A stretch of 51,736 nucleotides of DNA, taken from the NCBI GenBank assembly GCA_001797315.1, contig MGPC01000002.1, forward strand, positions 1 through 51,736. The letters are read 5' to 3'. The position numbers were made by a program, and so were the translations under genes. Shown here in pieces: positions 10,838 through 19,395 of this stretch (position 1 is the first letter of the stretch; the number at the start of each line of letters is the position of its first letter). Origin of the DNA: Curvibacter sp. GWA2_64_110 (GTDB lineage: Bacteria; Pseudomonadota; Gammaproteobacteria; Burkholderiales; Burkholderiaceae_C). A model generated the notes under the pieces. It was not told the origin of the DNA, did no database searches, and saw only the letters and a program-made list of their open reading frames with translations.

Positions 10838-11380
10838 TTATTTGGGGGCGGTCACAGTCACCAGGGCCGGGCGCAGGACCCGATCGGCGATTAGGTAACC
10901 CTTTTGCAGCACGCCCACCACGGTATTGGCCTCCTGCTCGGCCGGCACCACGCTGATGGCCTGGTGCTGGTGCGGGTCGAACTTGGTGCCGGGGGCCGGG
11001 TTGATGGCAATCACCTTGTTGCGTTCCAGCGCGGCGACGAGTTGACGCAGGGTGGCTTCGGCGCCTTCGCGGATCTGCTGGGGGGTGGCGTCCTTGATGG
11101 CCAGGCCGGCTTCCAGGCTGTCGGCCACGGGCAGCAGGCTGTCGGCAAAGCTTTCCACGGCGAACTTGCGGCTTTTGGAGATCTCGTCCTCGGCGCGGCG
11201 GCGGGCATTTTCGGCTTCCGCCTTGGCGCGCAGGAACTGGTCGGCCAGCTCGGCGCTTTTGGCCTTGAGTTCGGCCAGTTCGGCCTGGACCTGGCTCAGC
11301 AGGTCGGCTTCGTGGGCGGCGACGATATCTTCGCCGTTGGGTTCGCCGGCTTGGGGAGGGGTGGGATGGGTGTCAGACAT
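10838..11380 (-). CDS. grpE: Nucleotide exchange factor GrpE
   Basis: GrpE, 180 residues. It releases ADP from DnaK and acts as a thermosensor in the chaperone cycle. It has an acidic, disordered N-terminus, a long coiled-coil helix (about 30-85, [22 protein letters not shown] onward), and the C-terminal beta domain with [20 protein letters not shown] near residue 125 and the conserved GY.i.dRvLRPA.V end. I chose the ATG at 11380 over an in-frame TTG at 11389. It is the first gene of the grpE-dnaK-dnaJ operon, with a near-consensus sigma-32 promoter in front. Confidence 0.97.
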   Translation of the reverse strand: MSDTHPTPPQAGEPNGEDIVAAHEADLLSQVQAELAELKAKSAELADQFLRAKAEAENARRRAEDEISKSRKFAVESFADSLLPVADSLEAGLAIKDATPQQIREGAEATLRQLVAALERNKVIAINPAPGTKFDPHQHQAISVVPAEQEANTVVGVLQKGYLIADRVLRPALVTVTAPK

Positions 11381-11414
11381 GCGGATCAATCGGGAATACG
11401 GGGGTCATGCGCGA

Positions 11415-11442
11415 ACATGGGGACGGCCGTCGCCGTTTCAAG
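11415..11442 (-). promoter_or_regulatory. Sigma-32 heat-shock promoter of grpE
   Basis: On the minus strand CTTGAAA (11442-11436) and CCCCATGT (11422-11415) are separated by 13 bp, an essentially perfect match to the sigma-32 consensus CTTGAA-N13-17-CCCCATNT. It lies 35 bp before the grpE start codon. Confidence 0.85.
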
Positions 11443-11479
11443 AGGGGCGGGTGCGTGCTGCACCCGCTCTCAGGAGGTC

Positions 11480-11833
11480 TCAGTCCGACAGGCCGAGCAA
11501 TTCGACTTCGAACTTGAGGGTGGCGTTGGGCGGGATCACACCGCCGGCGCCACGGGCGCCATAACCCAGGTCGGCCGGGATGATGAGGGTGCGGGTGCCG
11601 CCGATCTTCATGCCGGCCACGCCCTCATCCCAGCCGCGGATGACCATGCCGGCACCGAGGGAAAACTGGAACGGATCGTTGCGGTCTTTGCTGGAGTCGA
11701 ACTTGGCGCCCTGCACACCGTTGCTGTAGAGCCAGCCGGTGTAGTGGACGGTCACGTCCTGGCCGCGCGTGGCTTCAGCCCCGGTGCCGATGACGGTGTC
11801 TTCGAATTGCAGGCCGGAAGGGGTGGTGATCAT
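11480..11833 (-). CDS. FKBP-type peptidyl-prolyl isomerase
   Basis: Small single-domain FKBP of 117 residues without a signal peptide, so cytoplasmic. It catalyses cis/trans isomerisation of peptidyl-proline bonds. Core residues are visible: VTVHYTGWL (about 27-35), KFDSSKDRNDPFQFSLGAGMVIRGWDEGVAGM (about 43-74) and LGYGARGAGGVIPPNATLKFEVELL (about 89-113), the complete FK506-binding pocket. It lies on the same strand as the heat-shock operon, about 90 bp before grpE, so it is likely a separate unit. A dispersed repeat sits upstream. Confidence 0.96.
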   Translation of the reverse strand: MITTPSGLQFEDTVIGTGAEATRGQDVTVHYTGWLYSNGVQGAKFDSSKDRNDPFQFSLGAGMVIRGWDEGVAGMKIGGTRTLIIPADLGYGARGAGGVIPPNATLKFEVELLGLSD

Positions 11834-11845
11834 ATGCGGTCCTTT

Positions 11846-11902
11846 GTGCTATTGATTTGATAGCTGGTGGCGCCTGATGGGCAAGGCGCAACATCCAGAA
11901 AA
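11846..11902 (-). repeat. Dispersed palindromic repeat, copy 2
   Basis: The plus strand reads TGCTATTGATTTGATAGC, then GGTGGCGCC and AAGGCGC. It lies between the FKBP gene start and the end of the HxlR-type gene. The second arm is weak and there is no long T-run. Confidence 0.6.
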
Positions 11903-11943
11903 CCGCAAATTATGCCAGCAGCCCCCGGTGCCGGGGCCGGATC

Positions 11944-12255
11944 TCAGCGCGTCTTTTTGGCCTGGCTGGTCGCCCACTTGCTGGCAAAGGCCTGCAGGTC
12001 GCCCAGGCGCTTGAGCAGGTCGGCGCCGGTGCTGGTGAGCAGGTAGCCGTCGCTGCCATGGTTGAGCAGGCCGGCTTCGCGCAGTTCCTTGATGCGGGTG
12101 TTCAATGTGTTGGGGGTGATGCCGCCCACGCTGTCCTGCAGCAGCCGGAAGGTCTGGGCATGACCGTCGCGCAGAGCCCACAGCACGCGGATGGCGTAGC
12201 GGGACTCGAGCAGGCCAAGCAACTGACCGATAGCGGCATTTTCTTTGGAACTCAT
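11944..12255 (-). CDS. HxlR-type winged-helix transcriptional regulator
   Basis: Small DNA-binding protein of 103 residues consisting almost only of a winged helix. The pattern LLESRYAIRVLWALRDGHAQTFRLLQDS...GITPNTLNTRIKELREAGLL (about 14-64) matches the HxlR/MarR-like fold, in which W-x-L-x(2)-G and the G(I/V)xxxxLxxRLkeLexaGL helix pair are typical. It has no cysteine, unlike redox- or aldehyde-sensing HxlR members. A GGAG ribosome-binding site precedes the ATG. The target is unknown; neighbours on both sides are separated by repeats, so it may be a stand-alone regulator. Confidence 0.8.
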   Translation of the reverse strand: MSSKENAAIGQLLGLLESRYAIRVLWALRDGHAQTFRLLQDSVGGITPNTLNTRIKELREAGLLNHGSDGYLLTSTGADLLKRLGDLQAFASKWATSQAKKTR

Positions 12256-12371
12256 TGAACAGCACTCCTCAAAGCGTGAATGGGGCGCCGGGCTGGCCTC
12301 CCTGTGCCAAGTCCGGTTCTGCAGACCGGAGCTTGCCGACGCGAGCGCCGACTATAGCGTAGTTTTTTGAC

Positions 12372-12418
12372 TGCTACAAGTTTCATAGCTGCTGATGGCT
12401 GACGTGCAACAGTAACGG
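12372..12418 (-). repeat. Dispersed palindromic repeat, degenerate copy 3
   Basis: Contains GCTAC, ATAGCTGCT and GGCTG in the order of the family but without the clean second stem. It lies in the 187-bp gap between the MarR and HxlR-type genes. Confidence 0.4.
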
Positions 12419-12442
12419 GACTCGCGACTGGAAGACGCCGGC

Positions 12443-12898
12443 TCAGGTGTAGATTTTTCTGAGCAGTTGTATCAGGGTTCTGCGTTCGGTGGCACTCAGG
12501 CGCGAGGTGGCATCTTCCTCCAGCCGGGTGACCGTCTCTTCGGCCTGGCGTACCAGCTTCTTGCCGGCCGCTGTCAGATGCAGCCCCATGGCGCGGGCGT
12601 CGTGGGGGTGGGGACGGCGGGTCATGAGCTCGCGTTTTTCCAGCGTATTGACCATGCCGACCAGATTGGGGGGCTGGATGTTCAGGGTGGTGCACAGTTG
12701 GCGCGAGGTGATGCCCGGGTTGTGGGCGACCAGCGACAGCACCGAGAAGTCGACCAGGCGCAGGTTGTAGACGGCCATGTGCTTGAGGAAAGACTCGGCG
12801 ATGACCAGGGTGGCGCGGCGCGCGTTATAGCCGGCCAGGCTTTCCAGGTAACTGGTGTCAACCTTGTCGACAGAGGGCGCGGTGCTTTTGTCTTGCAT
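12443..12898 (-). CDS. MarR-family regulator of the hydroxycinnamate operon
   Basis: MarR-type winged-helix protein of 151 residues. The wHTH region is GITSRQLCTTLNIQPPNLVGMVNTLEKRELMTRRPHPHDARAMGLHLTAAGKKL (about 62-115), with the DAR wing motif of the family. MarR proteins related to FerR/HcaR/CouR repress phenylpropanoid genes and are released by hydroxycinnamoyl-CoA esters; this one sits at the 3' end of the operon with feruloyl-CoA synthase, so the same role is inferred. I chose the ATG at 12898; an in-frame TTG at 12907 overlaps the stop of the gene upstream. The likely operator is the inverted repeat at 19305-19321. Confidence 0.88.
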   Translation of the reverse strand: MQDKSTAPSVDKVDTSYLESLAGYNARRATLVIAESFLKHMAVYNLRLVDFSVLSLVAHNPGITSRQLCTTLNIQPPNLVGMVNTLEKRELMTRRPHPHDARAMGLHLTAAGKKLVRQAEETVTRLEEDATSRLSATERRTLIQLLRKIYT

Positions 12899-12903
12899 GG
12901 GAC

Positions 12904-14634
12904 TCAAGTGGCCAGCGTGTCCTGCGTATCCTGCGCGCCAAGCTGTGCCTGGATGATCTGCTGACGCATGTCAAATTCAGGAAGTATCCAGCCTTTCAGG
13001 GCGTGCATCGGCGCCGTCCAGCGCGCCGCCGTGGTCTGGCCGTGACCGGCCGCGTCGATGCGGGTCCAGGCCCAGCCCAGCAGGGCCAGAGCGACGGCAC
13101 GCAGAAAATCGTCGGCCACCCAGTAGGCCAATTCGGTATGGCGTGAACTGGCCTGCGACAGTTGCGTGGCCAATGTGCGAACCTGCTCAAAGCGTCGCAA
13201 GACGGCGGCATGGGCCGCCTGGCGGTGATCCAGGCCTTCTGCCAGTTCCTGCAGCAGGGCGGACAGCGCGACACCGCCATCAGGCAGCACCTTGCGCACC
13301 AGCAGGTCGATGGCCTGGATCTCGTTGGTGCCTTCGTAGATCATGGCCACGCGCGCGTCGCGCACGATCTGCTCGATGCCCCACTCGCGCACGTAGCCGT
13401 GGCCGCCGAACACCTGCAGGCATTCGCTGGCGCCATGGAAGGCCTGGTGGGTGAAGGCGGCCTTGAGCACCGGTGTGACCAGGCTGCACCAGCGCTGCGC
13501 GGCCTCGCGCCGCGCAGCGTCTGTATGGTGTTTGGCAATGTCGAGCTCCACGGCCGTGCGGTAGGCCAGCACGCGGCCGCCGTCGATCCAGGCGCGCTGG
13601 GTGTCGAGCATGCGCTGGATGGCCGGGTGCTCTGCAATCAGATCCGCGGCTTCCGCGCTCTTGCGCGGACCCGGTGCGCGCATCTGCCGCCGTTCCTGCG
13701 CATAGGCATGGGCCTTCTGCCAGGCGGCTTCCAGCAGGCCGATGCCTTGCAGGCCCACATGCAGGCGCGCGGCGTTCATCATGACGAACATGGCATTCAG
13801 GCCGCGGTTGGGTTCTCCCACCAGCCAGCCGGTGGCGTCCTCGAAACGCATGACGCAGGTCGGGCTGCCGTGCAAGCCCATTTTTTCCTCGATGCGCTCG
13901 CAGTGGACGGGGTTGCGGCGGCCTTCGGGCAGCCACTTCGGTGCCAGGAACAGCGACAGGCCCTTGGGGCCGGCTGGTGCATCCGGCAGGCGTGCCAGCA
14001 CCAGGTGCACGATGTTGTCGGTGAGATCGTGTTCGCCGCCGGAGATGAAGATCTTGGTGCCGCTCAGGGCATAGCTGCCATCGGCCTGTGCCACGGCTTT
14101 TGTGCGAACCAGCCCCAGGTCGCTGCCGGCCTGGGGTTCGGTCAGGCACATGGTGGCCAGCCATTCGCCCGTCGCGATCTTTTCCAGGTAGCGCGCCTTC
14201 AACGCATCGCTGCCGTGGTGGCGCAGGCACTCGTAGGCGCCGTGCAGCAGGCCCGGCGCCATGGTCCAGCCATGGTTGGCCGCGCTCAGCATCTCGTGGA
14301 GCACGGCCTCCAGCACCGCCGGTAGTCCCTGGCCGCCGTCTTCTGTCGCACAGGCCAGCGAGGGCCAGCCGGCTTGCCAGAACGATTGGTAGGCTTGGCG
14401 GAAGCCGGGGGGCGCGCTGACCACCCCCGCGTCGAAACGACAGCCGGTTTCGTCGCCAATGCGCTGCAGCGGTGCGACTTCGCTGGCGACGAATTTGCCG
14501 GCCTCCTCCAGCACCTGCTGCACGAGGTCGGCATCGACCTCGGCAAAGGCGGGCAAGGCCTGCAGTTGGACCGGGGCGTCCAGCACCGCCGTCAGGATGT
14601 GCTGGATGTCGTCAAGACGCGGTTGGTAGTCCAT
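12904..14634 (-). CDS. Acyl-CoA dehydrogenase of the hydroxycinnamate operon
   Basis: Flavin acyl-CoA dehydrogenase of 576 residues, long form with an extra C-terminal domain like the one at 2466-4250. Motifs are LTEPQAGSDLGLVRTKAV near residue 165, GGHGYVREWGIEQIVRDARVAMIYEGTNEIQ near 420-450 and QAIDLLVRKVL. It desaturates an acyl-CoA and reduces ETF. In this operon it could act on a dihydro-phenylpropanoid CoA (for example dihydroferuloyl- or 3-phenylpropionyl-CoA), forming the cinnamoyl-CoA used by the crotonase. That substrate is inferred from context only. The Bug receptor gene lies 6 bp upstream and the MarR gene follows at once. Confidence 0.93.
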   Translation of the reverse strand: MDYQPRLDDIQHILTAVLDAPVQLQALPAFAEVDADLVQQVLEEAGKFVASEVAPLQRIGDETGCRFDAGVVSAPPGFRQAYQSFWQAGWPSLACATEDGGQGLPAVLEAVLHEMLSAANHGWTMAPGLLHGAYECLRHHGSDALKARYLEKIATGEWLATMCLTEPQAGSDLGLVRTKAVAQADGSYALSGTKIFISGGEHDLTDNIVHLVLARLPDAPAGPKGLSLFLAPKWLPEGRRNPVHCERIEEKMGLHGSPTCVMRFEDATGWLVGEPNRGLNAMFVMMNAARLHVGLQGIGLLEAAWQKAHAYAQERRQMRAPGPRKSAEAADLIAEHPAIQRMLDTQRAWIDGGRVLAYRTAVELDIAKHHTDAARREAAQRWCSLVTPVLKAAFTHQAFHGASECLQVFGGHGYVREWGIEQIVRDARVAMIYEGTNEIQAIDLLVRKVLPDGGVALSALLQELAEGLDHRQAAHAAVLRRFEQVRTLATQLSQASSRHTELAYWVADDFLRAVALALLGWAWTRIDAAGHGQTTAARWTAPMHALKGWILPEFDMRQQIIQAQLGAQDTQDTLAT

Positions 14635-14640
14635 ACGGGA

Positions 14641-15630
14641 TCAGGACTCCGCGGTGAAGCCGATCTTCTTGATCAGCGGGCCCCAGTGCTTGGATTCCGC
14701 TGCCTGCGACGCTGCCATTTCCTCCATGGTGGAGCCGCGCGGGATCAGGCCGACGATGGCCAGGCTGTCAATGACCGCCTTGTCCTTGAGTGCAGCGTTG
14801 ATAGCGGCATTGGCGGCCATCAGCACGCTCTTCGGCGTCTTGGCCGGGGCGTAGAAACCGAACCATTCTTCGGTGGTCAGTTCCGGGAAGCCCTGTTCGG
14901 CAAAGGTCGGCACTTCCGGCACATAGGGCGAGCGCTTGGGGCCGGAGGTGGCCAGGATGCGCAGCTTGCCGGCCTTGGCGTTGGCGATGAAGTCGCCATG
15001 CGGCGTCACCATGGCGGCGATCTGGCCGCCGACCACGTCGGTCACGCCGGGCACCGAGCCGCGGTAGGGCACGTGCTTGAGCTCGACGCCGCTGTTGATG
15101 CCCAGCAGCGCGCCCAGGAAGTGCGGCGTGGAGCCGGCACCGGGCGAGCCGTAGCTGGCGTCCTTCGGGTTGGCCTTGGCCCAGGCCAGGAACTCCTTCA
15201 CTGTCTTCACATTGGCGGGCACCAGCGGGCCAACAGCCAGGCCATGGTGCATGACGGCGCCGATGGAGATCGGGGCGAAGTCCTGCGGGACGTAGTTCAT
15301 CTTGCTGTAGATGTGCGGGTAGTTGGCCAGCGCCGAGACCTGGGCCAGGGCCAGCACCGAACCATCCGCGGGTGCCGCCTTGAGCGTTTCCAGCGCGATA
15401 CGGCCGCCGGCGCCGGGCTTGTTCTCGACCACGGCGGCATTCTTGGTGTAGGCCGAACCAGCCAGCTTCTCGCCGACGCGGCGGGCCACGCTGTCACCGG
15501 AGCTGCCGGCCGGGAATCCATACAGGATCTTGACCTGTTCGATGGCCTGGGCGAAGGCCGAGAACGGGCTGAGGGCGCCGAGTGCGGCGCACGAACCGAG
15601 GGCTTGGACGAAGTTGCGACGTGTTGTCAT
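14641..15630 (-). CDS. Bug-family periplasmic solute receptor
   Basis: Tripartite tricarboxylate transporter (TctC/Bug) type receptor of 329 residues. The N-terminus MTTRRNFVQALGSCAALGAL carries a twin-arginine motif followed by a hydrophobic stretch ending ..AFAQA, so export by Tat and cleavage near residue 28 are likely. The Bug fold is seen in ILYGFPAGSSGDSVARRVGEKL, ENKPGAGGRIALETLKAAPADGS and LKHVPYRGSVPGVTDVVGGQI. Bug proteins bind carboxylates and are very numerous in Comamonadaceae and Bordetella. No TctAB membrane partners are encoded here. It lies between the SDR and acyl-CoA dehydrogenase genes, so an aromatic acid ligand is plausible. Confidence 0.93.
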   Translation of the reverse strand: MTTRRNFVQALGSCAALGALSPFSAFAQAIEQVKILYGFPAGSSGDSVARRVGEKLAGSAYTKNAAVVENKPGAGGRIALETLKAAPADGSVLALAQVSALANYPHIYSKMNYVPQDFAPISIGAVMHHGLAVGPLVPANVKTVKEFLAWAKANPKDASYGSPGAGSTPHFLGALLGINSGVELKHVPYRGSVPGVTDVVGGQIAAMVTPHGDFIANAKAGKLRILATSGPKRSPYVPEVPTFAEQGFPELTTEEWFGFYAPAKTPKSVLMAANAAINAALKDKAVIDSLAIVGLIPRGSTMEEMAASQAAESKHWGPLIKKIGFTAES

Positions 15631-15672
15631 GGTGTTGTCTCCTTTTGTTAAGGTGGATGGGACGGGAAAAAA

Positions 15673-16437
15673 TCAGCGCGGCGCCATGCGCAAAGCGCCA
15701 TCGAGCCGGATCACCTCGCCGTTGAGGTGACCGTTGGTCACGATATGACAGGCCAGCTGGGCGAACTCTTCGGGCTTGCCCAGACGTGGCGGGAAAGGGA
15801 TGGAGGCGGCCAGCGATGCCTGCACCGCTTCGGGCAGCTCCTTCATCAGCGGCGTGGCAAACAGGCCGGGCGCTACGGTACAGACGCGAATACCGTGCTG
15901 CGCCAGATCACGCGCCATCGGCAGCGTCATGCCGACCAGGCCGCCCTTGGAGGCGCTGTAGGCCTGCTGGCCGACCTGGCCGTCGAAGGCCGCCACCGAA
16001 GCCGTGAACATCATCACGCCGCGCTCGCCGTCTTCCAGGGGGGTGAGCTTGACGCACTCGGCCGCAAACAGGCGGCTGATGTTGTAGCTGCCGACGAGAT
16101 TCACGTTGACGACGCGGGCAAAGTCCTCCAGCGGCGCAGGTGAGCCGTCGCGGCCGACGATGCGCTTGGCGCTGCCGATGCCGGCAATGTTCATGAGGAT
16201 GCGGGCCGGGCCGTGCACGGCGGCCGCTTTGGCCAGGGCTGCGAGCACGCTGGCGGTGTTGGTGATGTCGCAAGCGCAGGCGACGCCGTCGATATCGGCC
16301 GCCACCTGTTCGGCCAGCGCAGCATTGACGTCGAGCACTGCCACCTTGGCGCCCAGGCGCGCGAGTTCGCGCGCGGTGGCCTCGCCCAGGCCGGAGGCGG
16401 CACCCGTGACGAGAGCGGCTTGTCCTTTGATATCCAT
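15673..16437 (-). CDS. SDR 3-hydroxyacyl-CoA dehydrogenase-like oxidoreductase
   Basis: Short-chain dehydrogenase of 254 residues similar to type-2 3-hydroxyacyl-CoA dehydrogenase (HSD10-like). It has the NAD site TGAASGLGEA (residues 11-20), NIAGIG (about 87-92), and the catalytic set Ser in FTASVAA, then Tyr and Lys in YSASKGG (about 157-163). VLDVNAAL after the second strand indicates NAD rather than NADP. In this operon it would oxidise the 3-hydroxyacyl-CoA made by the crotonase. That makes the pathway look like beta-oxidation rather than the retro-aldol Ech route, though no thiolase is present. The start ATG has AGGATC upstream. Confidence 0.92.
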   Translation of the reverse strand: MDIKGQAALVTGAASGLGEATARELARLGAKVAVLDVNAALAEQVAADIDGVACACDITNTASVLAALAKAAAVHGPARILMNIAGIGSAKRIVGRDGSPAPLEDFARVVNVNLVGSYNISRLFAAECVKLTPLEDGERGVMMFTASVAAFDGQVGQQAYSASKGGLVGMTLPMARDLAQHGIRVCTVAPGLFATPLMKELPEAVQASLAASIPFPPRLGKPEEFAQLACHIVTNGHLNGEVIRLDGALRMAPR

Positions 16438-16531
16438 GTCAGTGATCCTGTGCGTAACGCGTTAGCTGCAATGCGGGAGCGAGGTGATGCGAGCCGGGGG
16501 CAGCCGCGGAATCGGCTTTGCCGGGCCGCTG

Positions 16532-16576
16532 GGTGCGCCCCCTTGAGGGGGTGGCGCCGAAGGCGCTTCGGGGGTG
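16532..16576 (-). repeat. GC-rich double-hairpin repeat of comamonad type
   Basis: Two adjacent hairpins, CCCCC-TTGA-GGGGG (16538-16551) and GCGCC-GAA-GGCGC (16554-16566), followed by TTCGGGGGTG. I recognise this arrangement as a common intergenic element in Comamonadaceae. It lies between the fcs stop codon and the SDR gene within the operon, where it may affect mRNA stability. Confidence 0.6.
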
Positions 16577-16578
16577 TT

Positions 16579-18456
16579 TCATGGTCCAGGTTTGATGATG
16601 TCCGGGGCGCTGTCGTCATGCAGGGCCTGCACCAGTGCATCGCGATGCTTGAGCACGGCGCGCTGATTGATCGACCCCTTGTCGGTGACCTCGCCCTTGT
16701 CGATGGAAGGCGGCTCGCTCAGCAGCAGCGCGCGCGCAATGCGGTTGGCGCTGCCGGTGGCCTGGCGCGCCAGTTCGTCGATGACGGCTTGCATGCGCTG
16801 GCGTACCGGGGCACTGGCCAGCACGGCGTCCCAGCTCGCATCGGCGCCCAGGCCGCTGACGTCGCGGCAGGCGGGCGAGGGGAAGATCAGCGCGCCGACT
16901 TCCTTCATGTTCAGACCGGTCAGTACGACGTCCTGCACATAGGGCGCGCCGGCCACGATGACCTTGCCGCGCATGGGGCCGACGCTGACGAAGGTACCGG
17001 TGGCAAGTTTGAAGTCTTCGGCGATGCGGCCGTCGAACTTCAGGCCACGGTGCTGGTCGGCCGGATCGATCCACTGCACGGCGTCGCCGGTGCACAGATA
17101 GCCCTCTTCATCGAAGGCTTCGCGCGTGGCCTGCTCGGAGCGCCAGTAGCCCGGCGTCACGTTGGGGCCGCGGTAGCGGACCTCGGTCTTGCCATCGACG
17201 TCCACCAGCTTGAGCGTCATGCCCGGCACCGGTGCACCGATGTCGCCGGCTTTGACGTTGGGGCTGTTGGTGAACATGGCGGAAGGCGCGGACTCGGTCA
17301 TGCCCAGTCCGGTGGCCATCACGATGCGCTCGCCGATGTCCGCCTCCGCCGTGGTGTGCAGGCTGTCCCACACCGGCTGGGCCAGGCCGGCGCCGGAGTA
17401 GAAGAACATGCGTACGCGCGACAGCAGGGTGCGCCGCAGTTGGGCATCGGTCTTCATGGCGGCGGCAATCATCTCGAAGCCGGTCGGCACGTTGAAGTAA
17501 ATGGTGGGGGCAATCTCGCGCAGGTTGCGCAGCGTCTCATTGATCAGGGCTGCCGTGGGCTTGCCGTCATCGATGTAGAGCGTGCCGCCGTGCTGCAGGA
17601 CGAGGCCGAAGTTGTGGTTGCCGCCGAAGGTGTGGTTCCAGGGCAGCCAGTCCACCAGCACCGGCTTGGTCTCGGCCAGCACCGGCAGCGACAGCGTGAT
17701 CTGCTGCAGGTTGGCGCACCACATGCGCTGGGTGTTGATCACCGGCTTGGGCATCTTGGTCGAGCCGGAGGTGAACAGGAACTTGGCGATGGTGTCGGGA
17801 CGCACGGCGTGCATGGCCGCATCGACGGCGTCAGTGGCGACCGTGCTGCGCAGGGTTTCAAAAGTCGTGGTGGTGCGGCCTTCCAGGGTGCCCTGGGCCA
17901 GCACCACGTCGACATCGGCGCCCACGGTGGCGGCGATGGCGCGGCCATAGCGTGCGCCATCAGCGGCGAACACGAGGCCCGGCGTCAGCGTGTCCAGCAC
18001 GTGGCGCAGCTTGTCGTAGTCCTGGCTCACGGTGGCGTAGGCCGGCGACACCGGGCAGTAGGGCACGCCGGCGTAGATGCAGCCCAGCGCCATCAGGGCG
18101 TGTTCCAGGCTGTTTTCGCTCAGGATGACCACCGGCCGTTCGGCCGACAGCTTGCGGTCGAGCAGGGCCTGCCCGATGCTGCGAGCCCCTTCGAGCGCTT
18201 GCGCGTAACTGAGGTGCTGCCAGTCGCCGGTCTTGCCCTCGGGCAGCGGGGCGCGTCGTGCCATGAAGCTGCGCTCGGGCGTGGTTTCGGCCCAGTGCAC
18301 CAGGAAGTCGCTCAGGCGGCGGGCATAGGCACCCAGCGGCAGCTCGGCCTGCAGGTAGCGCACACCCGGGGCGCCCTCGCGCACGTTGACACGTGTGACG
18401 CCGAAATTCACCGGGCGGTAGCGCGGCGTGGTCGGGGAAGTGGTTGTCTCGCTCAT
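16579..18456 (-). CDS. fcs: Feruloyl-CoA synthase
   Basis: AMP-forming acyl-CoA ligase of 625 residues that activates ferulate, p-coumarate or caffeate to the CoA thioester. The N-terminal pattern YRPVNFG...PLGAYARRLSDFLVHWAETTPERSFMARR is characteristic of the long Fcs subfamily. The AMP-binding P-loop is FTSGSTKMPKPV near residue 225, and YRGPNVTPGYWRSEQATREAFDEEGYLCTGDAVQ lies near 430-465. I chose the ATG at 18456 with AAGAGA before it; an in-frame ATG lies 18 bp upstream. It is second in the operon, 37 bp after the crotonase gene. Preference for ferulate over coumarate cannot be judged here. Confidence 0.9.
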   Translation of the reverse strand: MSETTTSPTTPRYRPVNFGVTRVNVREGAPGVRYLQAELPLGAYARRLSDFLVHWAETTPERSFMARRAPLPEGKTGDWQHLSYAQALEGARSIGQALLDRKLSAERPVVILSENSLEHALMALGCIYAGVPYCPVSPAYATVSQDYDKLRHVLDTLTPGLVFAADGARYGRAIAATVGADVDVVLAQGTLEGRTTTTFETLRSTVATDAVDAAMHAVRPDTIAKFLFTSGSTKMPKPVINTQRMWCANLQQITLSLPVLAETKPVLVDWLPWNHTFGGNHNFGLVLQHGGTLYIDDGKPTAALINETLRNLREIAPTIYFNVPTGFEMIAAAMKTDAQLRRTLLSRVRMFFYSGAGLAQPVWDSLHTTAEADIGERIVMATGLGMTESAPSAMFTNSPNVKAGDIGAPVPGMTLKLVDVDGKTEVRYRGPNVTPGYWRSEQATREAFDEEGYLCTGDAVQWIDPADQHRGLKFDGRIAEDFKLATGTFVSVGPMRGKVIVAGAPYVQDVVLTGLNMKEVGALIFPSPACRDVSGLGADASWDAVLASAPVRQRMQAVIDELARQATGSANRIARALLLSEPPSIDKGEVTDKGSINQRAVLKHRDALVQALHDDSAPDIIKPGP

Positions 18457-18493
18457 GAGTCTCTTGTCTTGCAATCAGGTAGGTATCGCGAAT

Positions 18494-19276
18494 TCAGCCT
18501 TTGCTGACCTTGGCGGCCTTGCCGTCGAGGAAGGCACGCACGCGGGCTTTGGCTTCCGGTGCGCTCTGGGCGATGGCGGCCATCATGGCCTCGGTCAGGA
18601 AGCCCTGGTCGGCCGGTTGCTCAGCAATGCGCGGCAAGGCATGGATGAGCGCGTAGTTGGTCAGCGGCGCGTTCTGTGCCACGCGCACGGCGAGTTCGAA
18701 GGCCTTGTCGAAGGACGTACCTTGCGGTACCAGGTACTGGGCAAAGCCGACCTTCTCGCCGTCCTGCGCGTTGTAGACGCGGCCGGTCAGCATCATGTCG
18801 GTCATGCGGGCGGCGCCGATCAGGCGCGGGATGCGTACCGCGCCGCCGCCGCCGACAAAGATGCCGCGCGAGCCCTCGGGCAGGGCGTAGAAGGTGCTTT
18901 CGTCCGCCACGCGGATGTGGCAGGCGCTGGCCAGTTCCAGGCCGCCGCCCACCACGGCACCGTGCAGTGCAGCGATCACCGGCACCGGTCCGTACTGCAC
19001 GCATTCCAGCGCGGCGTGCCACATGCGTGAGTGGTGCAGGCCCTGGCCGGCGTCGCGTTCTTTCAGCTCGCTCAGGTCCAGGCCGGCGCAGAAGTGTTCG
19101 CCGTCGCCGTCGATCACGGCGGCGCGCACGCCTTCGGGCATGTTTTCAAACAGCTTGCGAATGGCGAGAATCAGGCCGTCGTTGAGCGCATTGCGCTTGG
19201 CGGGGCGGGTGAGGCGGATGACGGCGACTTCCTGGTGTTCACCGCGGCGCTCGAAATGGATGGCTTGTTGGCTCAT
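18494..19276 (-). CDS. Crotonase-family hydratase (hydroxycinnamoyl-CoA)
   Basis: Enoyl-CoA hydratase/isomerase of 260 residues and the first gene of the operon. It has the NALN motif after RPAKR, the oxyanion-hole segments CAGLDLSEL (about 63-71) and GAVVGGGLELASACH (about 106-120), and the acid in LPEGSRGIFVGGGG (about 132-145). It lacks the surrounding residues I know from the P. fluorescens hydratase-lyase HCHL (such as the SEINWGIPPG segment), so plain hydration of feruloyl- or coumaroyl-CoA is at least as likely as cleavage to vanillin. The neighbouring SDR dehydrogenase supports the beta-oxidative reading. A CoA-ester substrate is sure; the exact one is inferred. Confidence 0.87.
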   Translation of the reverse strand: MSQQAIHFERRGEHQEVAVIRLTRPAKRNALNDGLILAIRKLFENMPEGVRAAVIDGDGEHFCAGLDLSELKERDAGQGLHHSRMWHAALECVQYGPVPVIAALHGAVVGGGLELASACHIRVADESTFYALPEGSRGIFVGGGGAVRIPRLIGAARMTDMMLTGRVYNAQDGEKVGFAQYLVPQGTSFDKAFELAVRVAQNAPLTNYALIHALPRIAEQPADQGFLTEAMMAAIAQSAPEAKARVRAFLDGKAAKVSKG

Positions 19277-19304
19277 GGTTGCGTTTCTTTCTGGAATCGA
19301 TTAT

Positions 19305-19321
19305 GGTTATGAAATATAACC
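19305..19321. promoter_or_regulatory. Probable MarR operator in divergent promoter region
   Basis: GGTTAT (19305-19310) and ATAACC (19316-19321) with a 5-bp spacer, in an AT-rich patch 29 bp before the crotonase start and 75 bp before the divergent amidohydrolase. Size and base composition fit a MarR-family site, the likely target of the regulator at 12443-12898. Confidence 0.5.
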
Positions 19322-19395
19322 AATTCAAGCGCGCCGAGCGACGTTTTTCTCGGTGTTTACCCTAGGGTTTGTTACGCCAATATCAGGAGACGGTC

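Noticed and set aside
16213-18507. Plus-strand open frame of 764 codons opposite fcs
   Set aside because: Shadow of the feruloyl-CoA synthase gene, no recognisable domain.
18494-19276. Assignment of the crotonase as hydroxycinnamoyl-CoA hydratase-lyase (ech)
   Set aside because: The acid-loop context differs from the HCHL sequence I remember and the neighbouring SDR gene favours plain hydration; left as crotonase family.
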